NCBI GenBank assembly: GCA_048013815.1
Contig: CM106586.1
Span: 6,510,001 to 6,574,000 of the forward strand
Direction of reading: 5' to 3'
Length of the DNA stretch: 64,000 nt
Origin: Setoptus koraiensis
Lineage: Eukaryota > Arthropoda
Shown: in pieces, positions 38,496 through 50,497 of the stretch
Layout of the letters: every line of letters starts with the position of its first letter
Numbering within the stretch: the first letter of the stretch is position 1
Position numbers and translations under genes: made by a program
The notes under the pieces: model-generated
Databases searched by the model: none
What the model was told of the DNA's origin: nothing
What the model saw: the letters and a program-made list of their open reading frames with translations, nothing else

Positions 38496-40622
38496 TTACA
38501 GCTCGTCATGGTCGTCTGCAGTCGTTCTTTCTTCATCATCGCTAGGGCTGGATTTAGGACCAGATTTATCAGATTGGTAGAGTTTAGTGATGATTGGTGT
38601 GACAGTAGCCTCAAGTTCCTTCTTTTTGGCCCTTAATTCTTCAGCATCAGCCGATGGATTGGACTCTAACCATTTGACAGCGTCCTCTGCCGACTCTTCA
38701 ATCTTTGTCTTGTCATCATCTGATAGTTTTCCGCCCAATTTTTCTTTATCTTGTAATTGATTTTTTAACGAGTATGCGTATGATTCTAGTTCGTTCTTTG
38801 CCTCGACACGCTCCTTCAGTTTTTTATCATCATCAGCGAACTTTTCGGCCTCTTTGATCATACGATCGATGTCTTCTGGTTTCAGTCTGTTTTGATCATT
38901 AGTAATAGTGATACTCTGCTTGCTACCAGCACCTTTATCTTCAGCGGAAACTTTCAAAACACCGTTGACATCTATTTCGAAAGTAACTTCGATTTGTGGC
39001 ACACCTCGGGGAGCTGGTGGAATTCCAGTCAAGTCGAACTTGCCTAACAAGTGGTTGTCTTTTGTCATTGGACGCTCACCCTCATAAACTTGAATGGTGA
39101 CGGTATTTTGATTATCACTCGCTGTACTGAAAATTTCGGATTTCTTCGTTGGAATAACTGTGTTCCTCTTGATCAGTGTAGTCATCACACCGCCTATTGT
39201 TTCAATTCCCATTGTCAGTGGATTAACATCCAACAAAACGAGATCATTTGTGCTATCCTCGCCACTTAAAACGCCAGCTTGTACAGCGGCACCATAGGCG
39301 ATGGCCTCATCAGGGTTGATACCAAGCGAAGGCTCTTTACCGTCAAAGAAGTCGCGCACTAATTGTTGAATTTTAGGTATACGAGTGGAGCCACCGACAA
39401 GCACGATTTCATGGATTTGACTTTTAGTGAGACCGGCATCTTCCAAAACTTTTTTAACTGGCTTCAAAGTTGATCTGAACAATTCCATGTTAAGTTCTTC
39501 AAACTTGGCACGCGACAATGTCTCTGAGAACTCTTCGCCCTCGAAGAATGAATCAATCTCAATTGTAGTTTGCGGAGCGGAACTCAAAACTCTCTTAGCC
39601 TTTTCAACTTCACGACGTAATTTTTGTACAGCGCGGTGGTCCTTACGAACGTCTTTACCTGTCTTCTTCAGGTACATTTTGATAAAATGGTCCATAACTT
39701 TTTGATCGAAATCCTCGCCACCTAAATGAGTGTCACCGCTTGTGGCGGCAACCTCGAAAACACCTTGCTCAATAGTTAACAGAGACACATCAAATGTACC
39801 ACCACCTAAATCGTAGACAATAATATTTTTTTCTCCTTTGGATCGTTTGTCAACACCAAAAGCAATAGCGGCGGCCGTTGGTTCATTGATGATTCTCATA
39901 ACGTTCAGTCCAGCAATGGCACCGGCATCCTTAGTTGCTTGACGTTGAGCGTCATTGAAATAGGCTGGCACTGTGACAACAGCATGAGTAACTTTCTTAT
40001 TGAGATATTGTTCTGCCACCTCTTTCATTTTAGACAAAACCATGGAACTGATCTCTTCGGGAGCGAACACCTTTTCCTCGCCACTAACTTTCACCTTAAT
40101 GTAGGGTTTGTTCTGTTTGTTGACGACTGTTGAATGGTTCAAATCAAACATGAGCAGTGTTAGTTTGGAATCGTTTAGACATATTGTTGGGTAAGTTTGT
40201 GAATAGTGGTACAGAGTGACTACTATTGTTCATATATTTCATTACTACTTACTCTTGTATGGTAGGTACTTGATGTCATGCTGCACTGTGGGGTCGTCGT
40301 ATTCTCGGCCAATCAGACGTTTTACATCGAATACAGTGTGTTCCGGATTTGAGGTAAGCTGATTTTTGGCGGCATCACCAATGAGACGCTCACCTTCGGC
40401 TGTAAATGCAACAACGGACGGTGTAATACGGTTACCTTGTTCGTTGGGTATAATTTCCACCTGCCCATTTTTGTAGACACCAACGCACGAGTATGTTGTA
40501 CCTAAATCAATACCAATAACAGTGCCGACGTCCTCCTTTTCCTTCTCTTTTGCCCAAATGCAATAAGAGCACAGTAGAAGCACTAGGGCAAATTGTGATA
40601 TGTGTCCTTTCACCATCATCAT
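38496..40622 (-). CDS. HSPA5: ER chaperone BiP/GRP78 (HSP70 family)
   Basis: Exons 40622-40253 and 40126-38496, 666 residues; the intron is 126 bp and phase 1, and restores [14 protein letters not shown]. Features in order: signal peptide ([16 protein letters not shown]), HSP70 signature 1 ([13 protein letters not shown]), [17 protein letters not shown], signature 2 ([16 protein letters not shown]), signature 3 ([17 protein letters not shown]), the [19 protein letters not shown] linker region, the substrate-binding domain, the alpha lid, and a C-terminal HDEL retrieval signal. It folds nascent secretory proteins in the ER lumen with ATP hydrolysis and restrains UPR sensors. Three consecutive ATGs occur at the start; the first was taken. 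Transcription is probably induced by ER stress, but I did not find a clear ERSE upstream. The 3' UTR is partly duplicated beyond the F-box gene. Confidence 0.97.
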
Positions 40623-42313
40623 TTGAAGTATTTGTCTAATGTTGCAATGATGCCAATTGAGTCCTAGGGCGAGGCGTCCTCCTTGTACGGTTATAGTACC
40701 ACAGCAAGACGATAGATTGTCTATTGACTTTTACTGGAACAATTCTGTAACAACCACTAGAATATAATGGGTTGTATGTGTAACTTGTGCAAATAGTGAT
40801 GTCACTCGGTGTGATTCCTTCAGTGGGACTCCAATCGAGTATGTAGTGTTTTGGTTGAGGTAAGTTGTTCAATTGAAGATATAAATACTATTGAAGTATG
40901 TCAACAAATTAATGAATGACGAATGGAAATGAAAAGAAAATTCTCTAGAATTCCTTGATTATCTAATACTTTTCTAAACACACATCATCACATCTTGCGA
41001 AAAAAAAAAAGAAAAAGAAAATATGCACAGTATACTTCATGTGTCCACACTTGATTTTGCGCCTATTAAGGCGCATTCTGTGCGCCCCAAGCGCGGTCAC
41101 TCAAGTGCGTACATTTGTGCAATTGTCTGCACAAAAGTGCACACGAAACGCACAGGCACACAGACAGACAAGTGTCAAACGTTGCGGGAGAAACGGATGG
41201 AGACACAGCAATGGTTCACTGTCGTACTTTCACGGCCAGCACTGTGCATAGAGCAGTGCAGCCAAAGCGACCAGTATAAATGGTGCAGCGAACCATGACG
41301 ATCGCCTTGCAAAGGCTCTGAACTCATATGAACCGCGCCACAGCGTGTGTTTTTCTGTCTACACTTTTGGCATTTCGTAGTACTGATACACTCCGTGAGG
41401 GCGGCGCAAAATCGCTTTCAACGAGTGAGTGCGCTTAGCGAGTTTTGCTTCAAGCGAATCGCTTGGTTTTAGTCGTGATGCGCGCGATTGCATAAAATCA
41501 TGTGAATCATCATTAGCGAAAGCGAGACACAACTCAAATGTTGGACTTGCCAACAATTGTAATAATTTTATTGGCGCCTCTGGCGGAACTTTTACTCACT
41601 CGTGAGCAAACTGAAACAAACACAGTTCACCCACTCAACATGTACTAATTGGGGCCGCGAATGAGGCCAGGCCAACAGTTTGCATCATGTAATCCAACAG
41701 GATAAAAAGAATGAATGAGTGCCTGCAAAAGATTCGACGAGAGGCCGACGATTTGTGAGCTAACTGTGATATAGTGAACACAAATCATGCCATCAAACTC
41801 CGACTGTATTTTCGAAGCGGGGCCTCAGTGACTGTGTGGTAACAACTAATTAGTCTTTGAATATCGAATAATAAGATATCTCGGAGCGTCCGATAGCACT
41901 GGGCTGAGCTCACTATTCACGTGGATTCAGATGGATGGGCATGTATCGTGTGACTTATTCACCGGACATCAACATCGACACGAAAACTTTCGAGAGAGTG
42001 CATCATCGAGAGTTTGAGTTGAATCTTCGAAATGACAATATATATATTCGCCCAGAGCCTGGAATGTATATAACTATCCACAATCACAAGGAAAGTGTTT
42101 CGATGTTGGCACTCGTGACAGGTGAATTGCATAACGGGGTTCATTGGCGTTGCTGCCGAGCGGTGCGACTACAAGCAAGCGAACAAAACTATAGGAAGTA
42201 AGAGGAGCGGTCAAGAAAGTTTCGGTCGTTGCTCAACATGGAACAATCGACAAATAAATTATGCTGAGATTGTTTATTGATTATTTAGTTGTATAGAAAT
42301 GTGTGGAGAGATA
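40623..42313. other. Intergenic region BiP/Glass
   Basis: Contains the BiP promoter (left) and the Glass 3' UTR (right). No recognised gene. A 267 bp frame at 41935-42201 has no family likeness. A TTTATT at 42273-42278 reads AATAAA on the Glass strand. Confidence 0.5.
42273..42278 (-). terminator. Polyadenylation signal of Glass
   Basis: AATAAA on the minus strand, 36 bp past the Glass stop at 42314-42316. Confidence 0.5.
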
Positions 42314-45300
42314 TCATTTTACATTGCGATTAGTACCAATATCAGCATTGGTATTGTTATTGTTGAAATTAGCATTGTTAGTATTGACCTTTGAATGAGT
42401 GCTCATAATACCATGTAACTTGAGGTGCCTACTTAAATTTCCAGATTGTGAAAAATTTAACGCACAATGGCCGCATTGATATGGTTTCTCGCCACTATGA
42501 ATCCTACAATGTTTAGTTAATGTTGACGAATCTGAGAATGTTTTACTACACGAAGCGCACCTGTACGGTCTTTCGCCTAAATTGAATTACGAGTCATCGC
42601 ATGTGATATATATATATATTTATATGTATGTATGTTATAAATGAAAAGAATGACTCAATATCATCAATGGAAAAAGTTATGGAAAAAGAAATAAAGATCA
42701 ATCGCGATGCAACAACAATAGCGAAAGCGAGTATGTTAACAGCAACAACAATAATATAGTTTGCGACATGTAGCGACAACAACAACAACAGCAATAAATA
42801 GATTATGATTTGGGAATGGAGTTGCGTTGCTGGTGAACTGATGTTAATGCATGGGGACATAAATGGATTACTATTGCCGGAGAATCGGATAGCCATTGAT
42901 AGTATTATTAGTTACTTACCGCTATGCGTCCTGAGATGGGTAATAACTGACGAGCTCTGACTAAATTTTCTGGAGCACACTGGACACGAGAAGGGCCTCT
43001 CACCTGATGGAAGTAAGCACGTGCAAAAAGGGCAAACGTGCCCATATAAATGAGAACAGCAGGAATTAGGCAGGACAAAAGGTTAACTTGGGGTAATGGT
43101 GTTTCGATCTAAATCTCGATGTGTTGTGGGCAAACCACCACTTGTAGTAGTTACCTGTATGTATACGATGGTGAGCTGTCAAGTTGGCCGCCTGAGAGAA
43201 GGTCTTTTGGCATATTTGGCACCTAAGTGGGCCAGTCCGGCAAAACACAAGCGAACAGATTGAAATATTGTTGAATAAACGGAATATAAAAGGGAAAATT
43301 TTTCGTCATTAGCTATATGATGTATGCCATGATGATGTGCATGCTTATAGAGCATATTTAGCACTACAATTGACAAGTGGACTACTAACTGGAAGGGACG
43401 TTCGTTTGTATGGGTGCGCAGGTGAGTTTTGAGGGTGGACGGACGGGCGTAATCCCTGCCGCATATATCACATTGATTGGCTTTCAGGTTGCTGGATGTC
43501 GCTTGCAAATGATAGGCCATTATTGCCTGGTTTCGCGTTTCGCCCTTGAAATGTTTGATGGTTGTTGACATTTTATTGTACTGTTGTTGCTTGCTTGTGG
43601 TTGCCGTTGTTGTTGTTGTTGTCGTCGATTTGATTTGGCAGGATTTGTTGATGGCATTTGTTGAGTGATTTATTTTTTGCTCATCATCATCACCATTGGA
43701 TATTGAATTAGCATCCATGGTGTCGGCATTGGCAACAACAAACTGGCATTTACTGTCGTCGTTGCTGTCCGACAGGCTCCTGATGACAGTTTTGGTCTTA
43801 GTTTTGAGTTTGGCCGAGGCGAGGCCCGCGACAGTTGTGTCTTGAGCGGGACTGGGGCAGGTTGATATGTGATTCAATTTGACATCTCGGGCCGATTGTT
43901 TGTTGTAGGCTGTGATAATTTTGGAATCGCCACTACTGCTGCCACTGCTGCTACTGCTGCTGCTACGCTTGCCGCCACTGTTGGTGACAACAATGTTGCC
44001 AATATTATTTTTGATACTGGCCGGGGCTTTGCCCGTGGTCAGACGGCTGGTTGTGGTCCGCACGGCGCCCGACCAAAGCTTGCTGACACTGGTGCTCTTT
44101 TTGGCCAGCAATCGCTCGCCAATTTCCTCGGATGTTGTCGATATGGACATGGTCCGGTGTTCCAGTCTGAGCGTCACGAGCGACTTTCTGTCATTGTGGC
44201 GATGATGATAGGTGGTGGTTGTGGTGGTGGTGTCGTCGGCCGCAAACAGGCGCCCGTCGTCATCGTCCGACAACGAGCTGTCCCGTGATCTGTCCTTGTA
44301 CTGTTGCCTGATGGAGTCTGCCGAACTGACCGCCTGACCCAATTGCTGATGGTAAGTGGCGCTTGCGTTGTTGTACAAATTATAATTGTTGTTATTATGC
44401 ACCAATGGGTAATTGGTGTTATGCAAATTAAAATTGTTGCCATTGTGCAAATTGTAATTGTTGCCATTGTGCAAATTGTAATTGTTGCCAGTGTGCAAAT
44501 TGTAATTGTTGCCATTGGTGTAATTTGCGTCTTGGCAATGCTGCTGATACTGGTGCCGGTGATACGACCGGGCGTAGGTATTGTCGCACAATGTGGGCCG
44601 TGCCCCATTTGCGACAACGGGCACGGCGACCGCATCACAAGCGCCGCTTGTCTGCGCCAACCCAAAACCGAATTTGTCCTCATGTTTGCCGGCGTAAATG
44701 CGCTGCTGCTGACTACCGCTGCTCATCAGGTCGCTGCCGCACCGAGGATCCCGCAGCGGCAGCGGCTGCTGCGACATCATCATCGACGAGGGGCGTTGCT
44801 CGCCGACCGGAAGTGCGGCGGTCGGCTGCTGCACCGCATGATCGGCGGCACATTGCGCAAACATGCAGTCGGCGTGCTGCTCGAGCGCGCCCGCTGCCGC
44901 ATAGTCCATATAGAGGCAGGCGCTCGGCTTGTTGAGGGCGACCTCTCGCGTCGGGGCGCCGCGCTGTCCGTGTTGCTGGTGATAATCCAGGTCTGGGTGA
45001 TGACAATGGCGATTGTCCGCGCCGTACTGCTGCTGGCTGTTGCGCAATTGGGCCGGATCGGCCGGCGGGTAGCAGTTGTTGCCGCTGCTGTTGCCGTTGT
45101 TGCCGCCGCTGTTGTTGCTGTTGCCGCTGTTGTTGTTGTTGCTGTTGCCCGCGGACGAGTGACTCGACTCGGGCAGCTCGTCCACAGTGCCTATAATTGG
45201 TGCCAAGTGGCAGCCAGTGGCGTGCTCATATAGATTCTCCGCGGTGATGTGGTACGCGTTGTTCTTGTCGCCATTGTGCGCTGCTGCCGCTGCGGCGCCA

Positions 45301-46109
45301 GGCATATAGGTGCCGCTGGACACGGTGCCGTATGGTGCAGCGTGGTGCGCGCCTATAGGCGCCGCAATCGGGTACGACGACGGGTAGTGCTGCTGCTGCG
45401 GCGGCTGCGGCTGCTGCTGCTGCGGATCCAACGGGACGGCTGTCGGGCGTAGCTGCTCCGTGTGCAGCGAATCTATATTGTTGCCCGTCTTGATTGGCTC
45501 CTCCGCTTGAGCCGCCGGCCCGCCGAAATTGCCCTGATGGTGCGCGTGACACGAGTGATAGCCGGACAGCGCTATGGGCGCCGGCGTGTCGTCGCTGGCC
45601 TGCTCAAACAAATTAGCATAATGGCCGTTGCAAACACAATATTGGTGATTGTCGACAACGCCGCCGGACGAGTACAAGTCCAGCAATTGGTGCTGCTGGT
45701 AACAAGCGTCCCCCGCGACCTGCTGCTGGTGACTATAATTAGCGTGATTATTATGACTGTTGTTGTGATTATTTTGGTGATTACTACTATGACTGTTGTG
45801 GTGATTGTTGTTGTGGTTGTTGTGGTGATTGCTGTGACTATCACCGGGGTACTGGTGGTGATAGTTCGGGTGGGCATCGCTCGCCAGCGGCTGGCTGTAG
45901 TTGTCATTGTATTGCGGGTCGCCGGCGGGCTGCTGACCGTAGGCGAGCGCAAACGATTGATTGTCGTTGTTGTGCTGGTGCTGGTGCTGCTGCAGCGGCG
46001 GATATTCCGCCGCCGCTGTTTGTAGCTGATACTCGAACGGATAATTACTGTACTGATGATTATTGTGCTGATACGAGTTGTGCAAACAGCTGTGCTGGTA
46101 CGTCTCCAT
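42314..46109 (-). CDS. glass: Glass-type five C2H2 zinc finger transcription factor
   Basis: Exons 46109-43390, 43222-43155, 43003-42920 and 42576-42314, 1045 codons including the stop. The long first exon encodes about 880 low-complexity residues (H, N, Q, A, S) and finger 1 ([21 protein letters not shown]). The next exons give finger 2 ([21 protein letters not shown]), finger 3 ([21 protein letters not shown]), finger 4 ([21 protein letters not shown]) and finger 5 ([21 protein letters not shown]). The finger signatures [35 protein letters not shown] and SQSGNLSRH match Drosophila Glass in order. Known Glass drives photoreceptor differentiation and binds DNA mainly through its last fingers. 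Here finger 1 is followed by NERPFQC rather than the usual GERP linker. Short introns of 344, 151 and 167 bp split the finger array. The N-terminal part is not conserved, so the start is by first ATG. Confidence 0.93.
44365..44520 (-). repeat. Coding tandem repeat in Glass (YNLHNGNN units)
   Basis: A 24 bp unit encoding NNYNLHNG repeats about four to five times, nearly identical at DNA level, and is followed by a degenerate NNNNYNLYN. It lies in the disordered N-terminal region, so length variation should be tolerated. Confidence 0.75.
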
Positions 46110-48979
46110 ATTGGCTGCGTGTCGGTCACACCAATCGAGGCCCGATCATCGAGTCAGTTGGTGAAAAATATCGATTCTTTTTGATTATTTTCTCGACTAT
46201 CGATTGATTTGTTTGATCATATCATTTGTAATGATCGCATAGTCGCCAACAGCCACCAATTGCGACTAACAACACACTCAACCTATCAGTTGGCAAACTG
46301 TGTGTGTGTGTGTGTCCATTTGTTCCAATGCCCACGTAACATTTTGACGCAACGTCTGACGCAACAACGCTGCACTGATTGGGGCCCGCGCGTTTAGGTG
46401 AGCCAACGCGCACACTCACAGTGTTATTTTCATGTCGGCATGTTGACGGCATGTTATGTAACGCTGACATGTAGCCGACATGTAGCTGACATGCGATAGC
46501 ATTGTGACCATGCTACAACTTGACAAAAGTTTGCCAGTTTGGCCTGGCTTGTCCGCGCGTTCTGTCAAATCTCTCATGTCGTAGAATCAATTCATTAGTC
46601 AGTGTGGCCTTGTGGCCAAATGACACAACGAGCCTCGCTTGTATGCAAATAATAGACGGCTCACGTGCTCGCCGCTTTATAGGCTCAACATGGGATATAT
46701 ATTTATATAAAATATATATATCCCATGTTGAGCCATGCTGATATACATATATTTGTAAATATAAGTGGGTGTATTGGCGCATATTGCACGTGCAAGAGAG
46801 CGTGCCCGACCGCAAATCTTTTGTCGGTGTCGCTTTTTGTCACTGTGATCGCGGCGACAGTCGCCGCCATCATTATTATTATTTGATCCCTTTCTAATTT
46901 GGCCCCCGTTCCACCAATTGAATTGATGGAGACGCCAGCTAACCCAACTGGCGAGCAATGTGTGTGCATGATTGAGTGATTTAGGCGCTACCGAGAGATT
47001 AGCGCCAGTTATTGGGCACCGTTATCGCGCGAGCCGCCGAGTTGACAATGTCGATTTGTCGATTATCTCTCTCTCTCTCTCTCGACGAATGTGTTAGTTA
47101 AACAGCAACAGCGACAACAACAACAGCGACAACAACAACAACGGCAACAGCAGCAGCCACCGCGACCACTGAACGAGGCTGCTTACAGAGAGAGAGAGAG
47201 AGTATAGGTTTCTGGTTGATTAATTAATTTGAATTAATCATATCACTCCCCGCTGCGAGCGCCAAGTCTGCCAAATGAAAGAGCACGCATTATGCACGCG
47301 CAAAGAGAGCGACACAAAAGAAAAGGAATAAGCTTCTTTTTGTCAGTGTTTGTTTGGCGTCCTCACTGAGCTCACTTGAGGGCGAGGGGCCCATTCGACA
47401 CAACAGTTGACGACCTTGATGCCGCCCGATGATGTGAGCGCTTGTATGTTGTTCAATATGCTGCCGCTGCTTCTGAGGCCGCTGCTGCAAACAACAACAA
47501 CAACTGCCGACTGATTATGTGTAAATAATAATGCGCCCCAATACACGCGAATACATGCAAATCAATCAAGCGTACGTCAATGATCCACTTCTCAACAAAT
47601 CAGCCAGAAACAAGCCAGCCCGCGCCCAGTTCGATCGCTTGTTTTGTGCGCGCCCAAATTCAATCATTTCTCATAGGTCTATTACTTAGGTTAAGCTGAT
47701 TAGTTTATTATTATTTTATTCCTCATCATCATTGATATCACTAATGGCCTCACTGCAGTGCCGGCAACATTCAATGGCACAGCACCCAATAGAGAGCTAT
47801 TTTCCAGACGACTGTCGTCGGCATGAAATCCAATTCGAATTGGATTTCATTTCATTTCAGCCCGCTCGTCCACATTGGGGCCCATCGCGCCGTAGACGAG
47901 TCAACTCCCCCTCCCTCGCGCCTCCTCCCTCTATCTCCTGCTCAACGATGTCGCCGTAGTTGATCTATCCTTAGCGACGACGATACACAAGCCAAACCCA
48001 CAAAAAAAACGTCGCCCATTGAGGGCGCCTGTTGGCCCAATGTGCTCGAACAAGTGAATTTGTTCAGGGGTTTGTCGGGGTGGGAGGAGGGGGCGGACTC
48101 ACATTCGAGGATCGGATAATTGGATCACTGGTCAACAACGGCAGGTGATTAGCTTTCAGTCGCCAGACTGGGAGCCACGAACAGCAGATCTATCGGGCCT
48201 CTCGCGAGATTGACCAGGTATCGTGGGCCGGTTTATCAGCTGCACGGGAGAACAGGCTTATTTGTGAGTGAATTATGACACAATTATCAAAGTAGTCCTT
48301 GTTGATTCGCCAATGTGCGATCGATTGCATACAATGTCGAACTATTTTCGTTGAAACGCGAAAATTCTCGTCTCATTCAAACTCAGCGTCATTATTTGTC
48401 CCACTGATGATCGATTAACGTTGGTCGGGAAAGTGAAACGAACTGAAAATCGGCTCGAAAAGAGCCAATGCGATAGTGTTCAGATTTTCAGTAGATTTTC
48501 ATCCAAAAGGGAGGTTACTCGAAATCAAGCTCATAGTTATGGCTGTCTCGAAACAACTCGTCAACTGTCGATGGATATCTATTAATGATTTTAAAATTGT
48601 TATTATTTTCGTGCATCGATTGAAGCTGCGTCTCCGCGTGATTTTTTGTGATTTTGCCTTTCACTATCTGATCGTAACCACAATATAAACTGCAACTGAG
48701 CGTTCGAGCCAATCTAATCCGCCCCACGGCGAGAACCAGTGATAATGCTGCCGATGAAACCATAAACAACCCCATTCGTTGTTTATTCGTTAGCCAGAGC
48801 GACTTTCGCAGGTCTTGTGGTATATAAGTGGTTAGATTTTGTGAAATTTCAAAAACAGTGATAGAAACATTTACGATTGACACTTCTAATTTTGAGGCCC
48901 ATTCTGGACTAAAACAAAGACAATCAAAACCCTACACAACAAATCCATCGTTAATTATCGCGTTCAACAAGTGATCATC
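46110..48979. other. Intergenic region between Glass and the saposin-like gene
   Basis: Includes the Glass upstream region. Repeats seen are GT near 46302-46314, CT near 47068-47082, a CAACAG-rich run at 47104-47155 and GA at 47189-47203. A perfect hairpin is listed separately. A minus-strand frame at 48515-48883 has one hydrophobic stretch but no recognisable family. Confidence 0.5.
46682..46734. repeat. Perfect 21 bp inverted repeat with 11 nt loop
   Basis: The arms at 46682-46702 and 46714-46734 are exact reverse complements (GGCTCAACATGGGATATATAT and its complement), separated by 11 nt. It is about 570 bp upstream of the Glass start. It could be a transcribed hairpin or the two joined ends of a tiny foldback element; no target duplication is evident. 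Confidence 0.7.
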
Positions 48980-49423
48980 ATGAACACCAAATTGGCACTG
49001 TCTATTTTAGCTGTTGCTTGCTTCGTTATTGCATCAGGTAAGTATTTTATGGGCGAATTGATCATAGATCAAAAATTGTTCTTCTATTGTGACCCATCTA
49101 ATATGTTTTTTGTCTTTCGCATCAAATACCAATGATTAGAGGCGGCAATTATCGAGCACAGATCAGCCGTCTCATCCAAACCAGACGATCCAATCTGTGC
49201 TTATTGTCTACAAACAGTGAAGACTCTCAAAGAACAAATAAGCGATGAGAAGACTATAGATCAAGCTGTTACGTATACATGCGCTACATTTAAGACTTTC
49301 AAAAAGCTCGAGGAAAATTGTGAAAAAACTGTGGGAAAATTTCTTCATGATGTTGTAAACAATGTGAAGAGCGTGAATGAGAGAGATGTCTGCGTAAAGA
49401 TCTCGCTGTGCCCCGGCGCTTGA
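48980..49423 (+). CDS. Secreted single-domain saposin-like (SapB) protein
   Basis: Exons 48980-49037 and 49140-49423, 113 residues; the intron is 102 bp and phase 1. A signal peptide (MNTKLALSILAVACFVIASG) precedes a single saposin-B-type domain with six cysteines in the usual pattern: CAYC near its start, YTCATF and ENCEK in the middle, VCVKISLC at the end. It is followed by only two more residues. Saposin-like proteins bind or perturb lipids. Single-domain secreted forms include amoebapore- and caenopore-type antimicrobials as well as digestive lipid-binding proteins. Which applies here is not shown. It lies upstream of a cysteine-protease cluster on the same strand, which suggests a gut or secretory setting. 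AATAAA occurs at 49545-49550. Confidence 0.8.
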
Positions 49424-49647
49424 ACGTAACATTACCGAAACTGAAGTGCCTCTTAGAGGATCGGATTCAACCGTTTCCGGTCTTGAAGGCAATGATATAC
49501 AAATCGACAAGTCGCTTAAGCTAATTTGACAGTCCTTGTTCATTAATAAAAGATATCAAAAAGCACTAGAGAGTGCACTTCAATTTTTTCCATGTCATAA
49601 CGACAAAAATACTTCCAATACTATCCTTGTTCTTCCTATGCCATCTG

Positions 49648-50440
49648 TAATTGAATTGTTTGAAATATATTGGCGAGAGGTCTGTCAATTAGCATTAGTT
49701 TTGCCTGTCGAGCTTTTCTTGTTGTGCTTTTACCCTCGAGTCGCATGACTGAAACAAAAACAAAAATGATTGTACCAAACGGGAAAATGAAAACTAATCG
49801 AAATCGTTCAATCCCTGTTTGTCGGATATGGCGATGGGACATACGTCATCTTATTATTTTTGGAACATTGTGATTGGGAGCAGAAGCTTCTCTCAATCAT
49901 AATCAAGCGATGGGTGCGTGATTTCTAAGCCGCGGTGGCCGATCGGTTTATCAGCTTGATTTTTCATCTCTATGTAGCATAAACATGAAGGCTTATATAT
50001 AATTTCTATATAAGCCTTTCGTTCGCCCCAAACGCTCAATCTAGATGTATTATTAGTCGTGTCTAATAAAGAATCGAATTTCGAACAGACTGTACCAGAA
50101 TCAAAGATGGCCTCTTCAAACTGTTCAAGGGTGACAATACGTGCGGCATGTCGTTGACGCCCTTGAGTGCGATACTCCTATAGTGATTATGACGTAATGA
50201 ATATAGTGTAATATGATAAACATAATAGAATTGAAATGGTTGAATGTTGATATTTTGTCGTATTTTGTTTTTGATTCAGTTACAGAGATCACAACTGAAT
50301 TTCTCTCGCGCGTCCACTTGTCTAGCGCATCTAGCTGGGCACTTCTCTGGCGGATTATTCTCGGCAGGTATTGCAAGATCACGAGAGTATCGATCTCGCT
50401 CATTGGGTCGCTACTTCACTTATGATCGTCTCTAATTTGA
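49648..50440 (+). pseudogene. Cathepsin-like pseudogene: promoter joined to last codons
   Basis: The upstream region and 5' UTR of a papain-family gene are followed, near 50103, by DGLFKLFKGDNTCGMSLTPLSAILL and a stop at about 50180. This equals the C-terminal end of the intact neighbour ([25 protein letters not shown]; both broken here by similar substitutions). Signal peptide, propeptide and catalytic domain are missing, so a single internal deletion removed over a kilobase. The 3' flank still resembles the flank after 52693. Confidence 0.8.
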
Positions 50441-50497
50441 TTCAGTTTCCCTCGTGAAACAATATCGCAGCGTCGAATAGAGTGCAGCAAAAAAAAA
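50340..50497 (-). pseudogene. Relic of the F-box/pseudo-UPF1 family (3' end)
   Basis: CCTCGTGAAACAAT, CGCAGCGTCGAAT and GTGCAGCA align with 35063-35098 in the chimeric gene. Alignment continues leftwards over its stop-proximal part (CGGCAGGTATTGCAAGAT against CGGCAAATACTGCCACAAGAT). On the minus strand a piece reads CTLFDAAILFHEG, compared with [13 protein letters not shown]. The frame is broken. It lies just 3' of the cathepsin pseudogene, as the intact F-box copy lies 3' of the intact cathepsin. Confidence 0.7.

Noticed and set aside
41935-42201. 88-codon frame between BiP and Glass
   Set aside because: No recognisable motif and no good context; probably chance.
43869-46129. Several long frames antisense or frame-shifted to Glass exon 1
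   Set aside because: They arise from the CAG/CAC-rich repeats of the true frame and show no domain of their own.
48515-48883. Minus-strand 122-codon frame with one hydrophobic stretch
   Set aside because: No family likeness, and it lies close to the saposin-like gene's upstream region; not strong enough to call a gene.
49925-49960. tRNA-like words (GCCGCGGTGGCC, GATCGGTTTATCAGCTTGA)
   Set aside because: No cloverleaf or T-loop could be drawn. The stretch is part of the duplicated protease promoter and recurs at about 51325.
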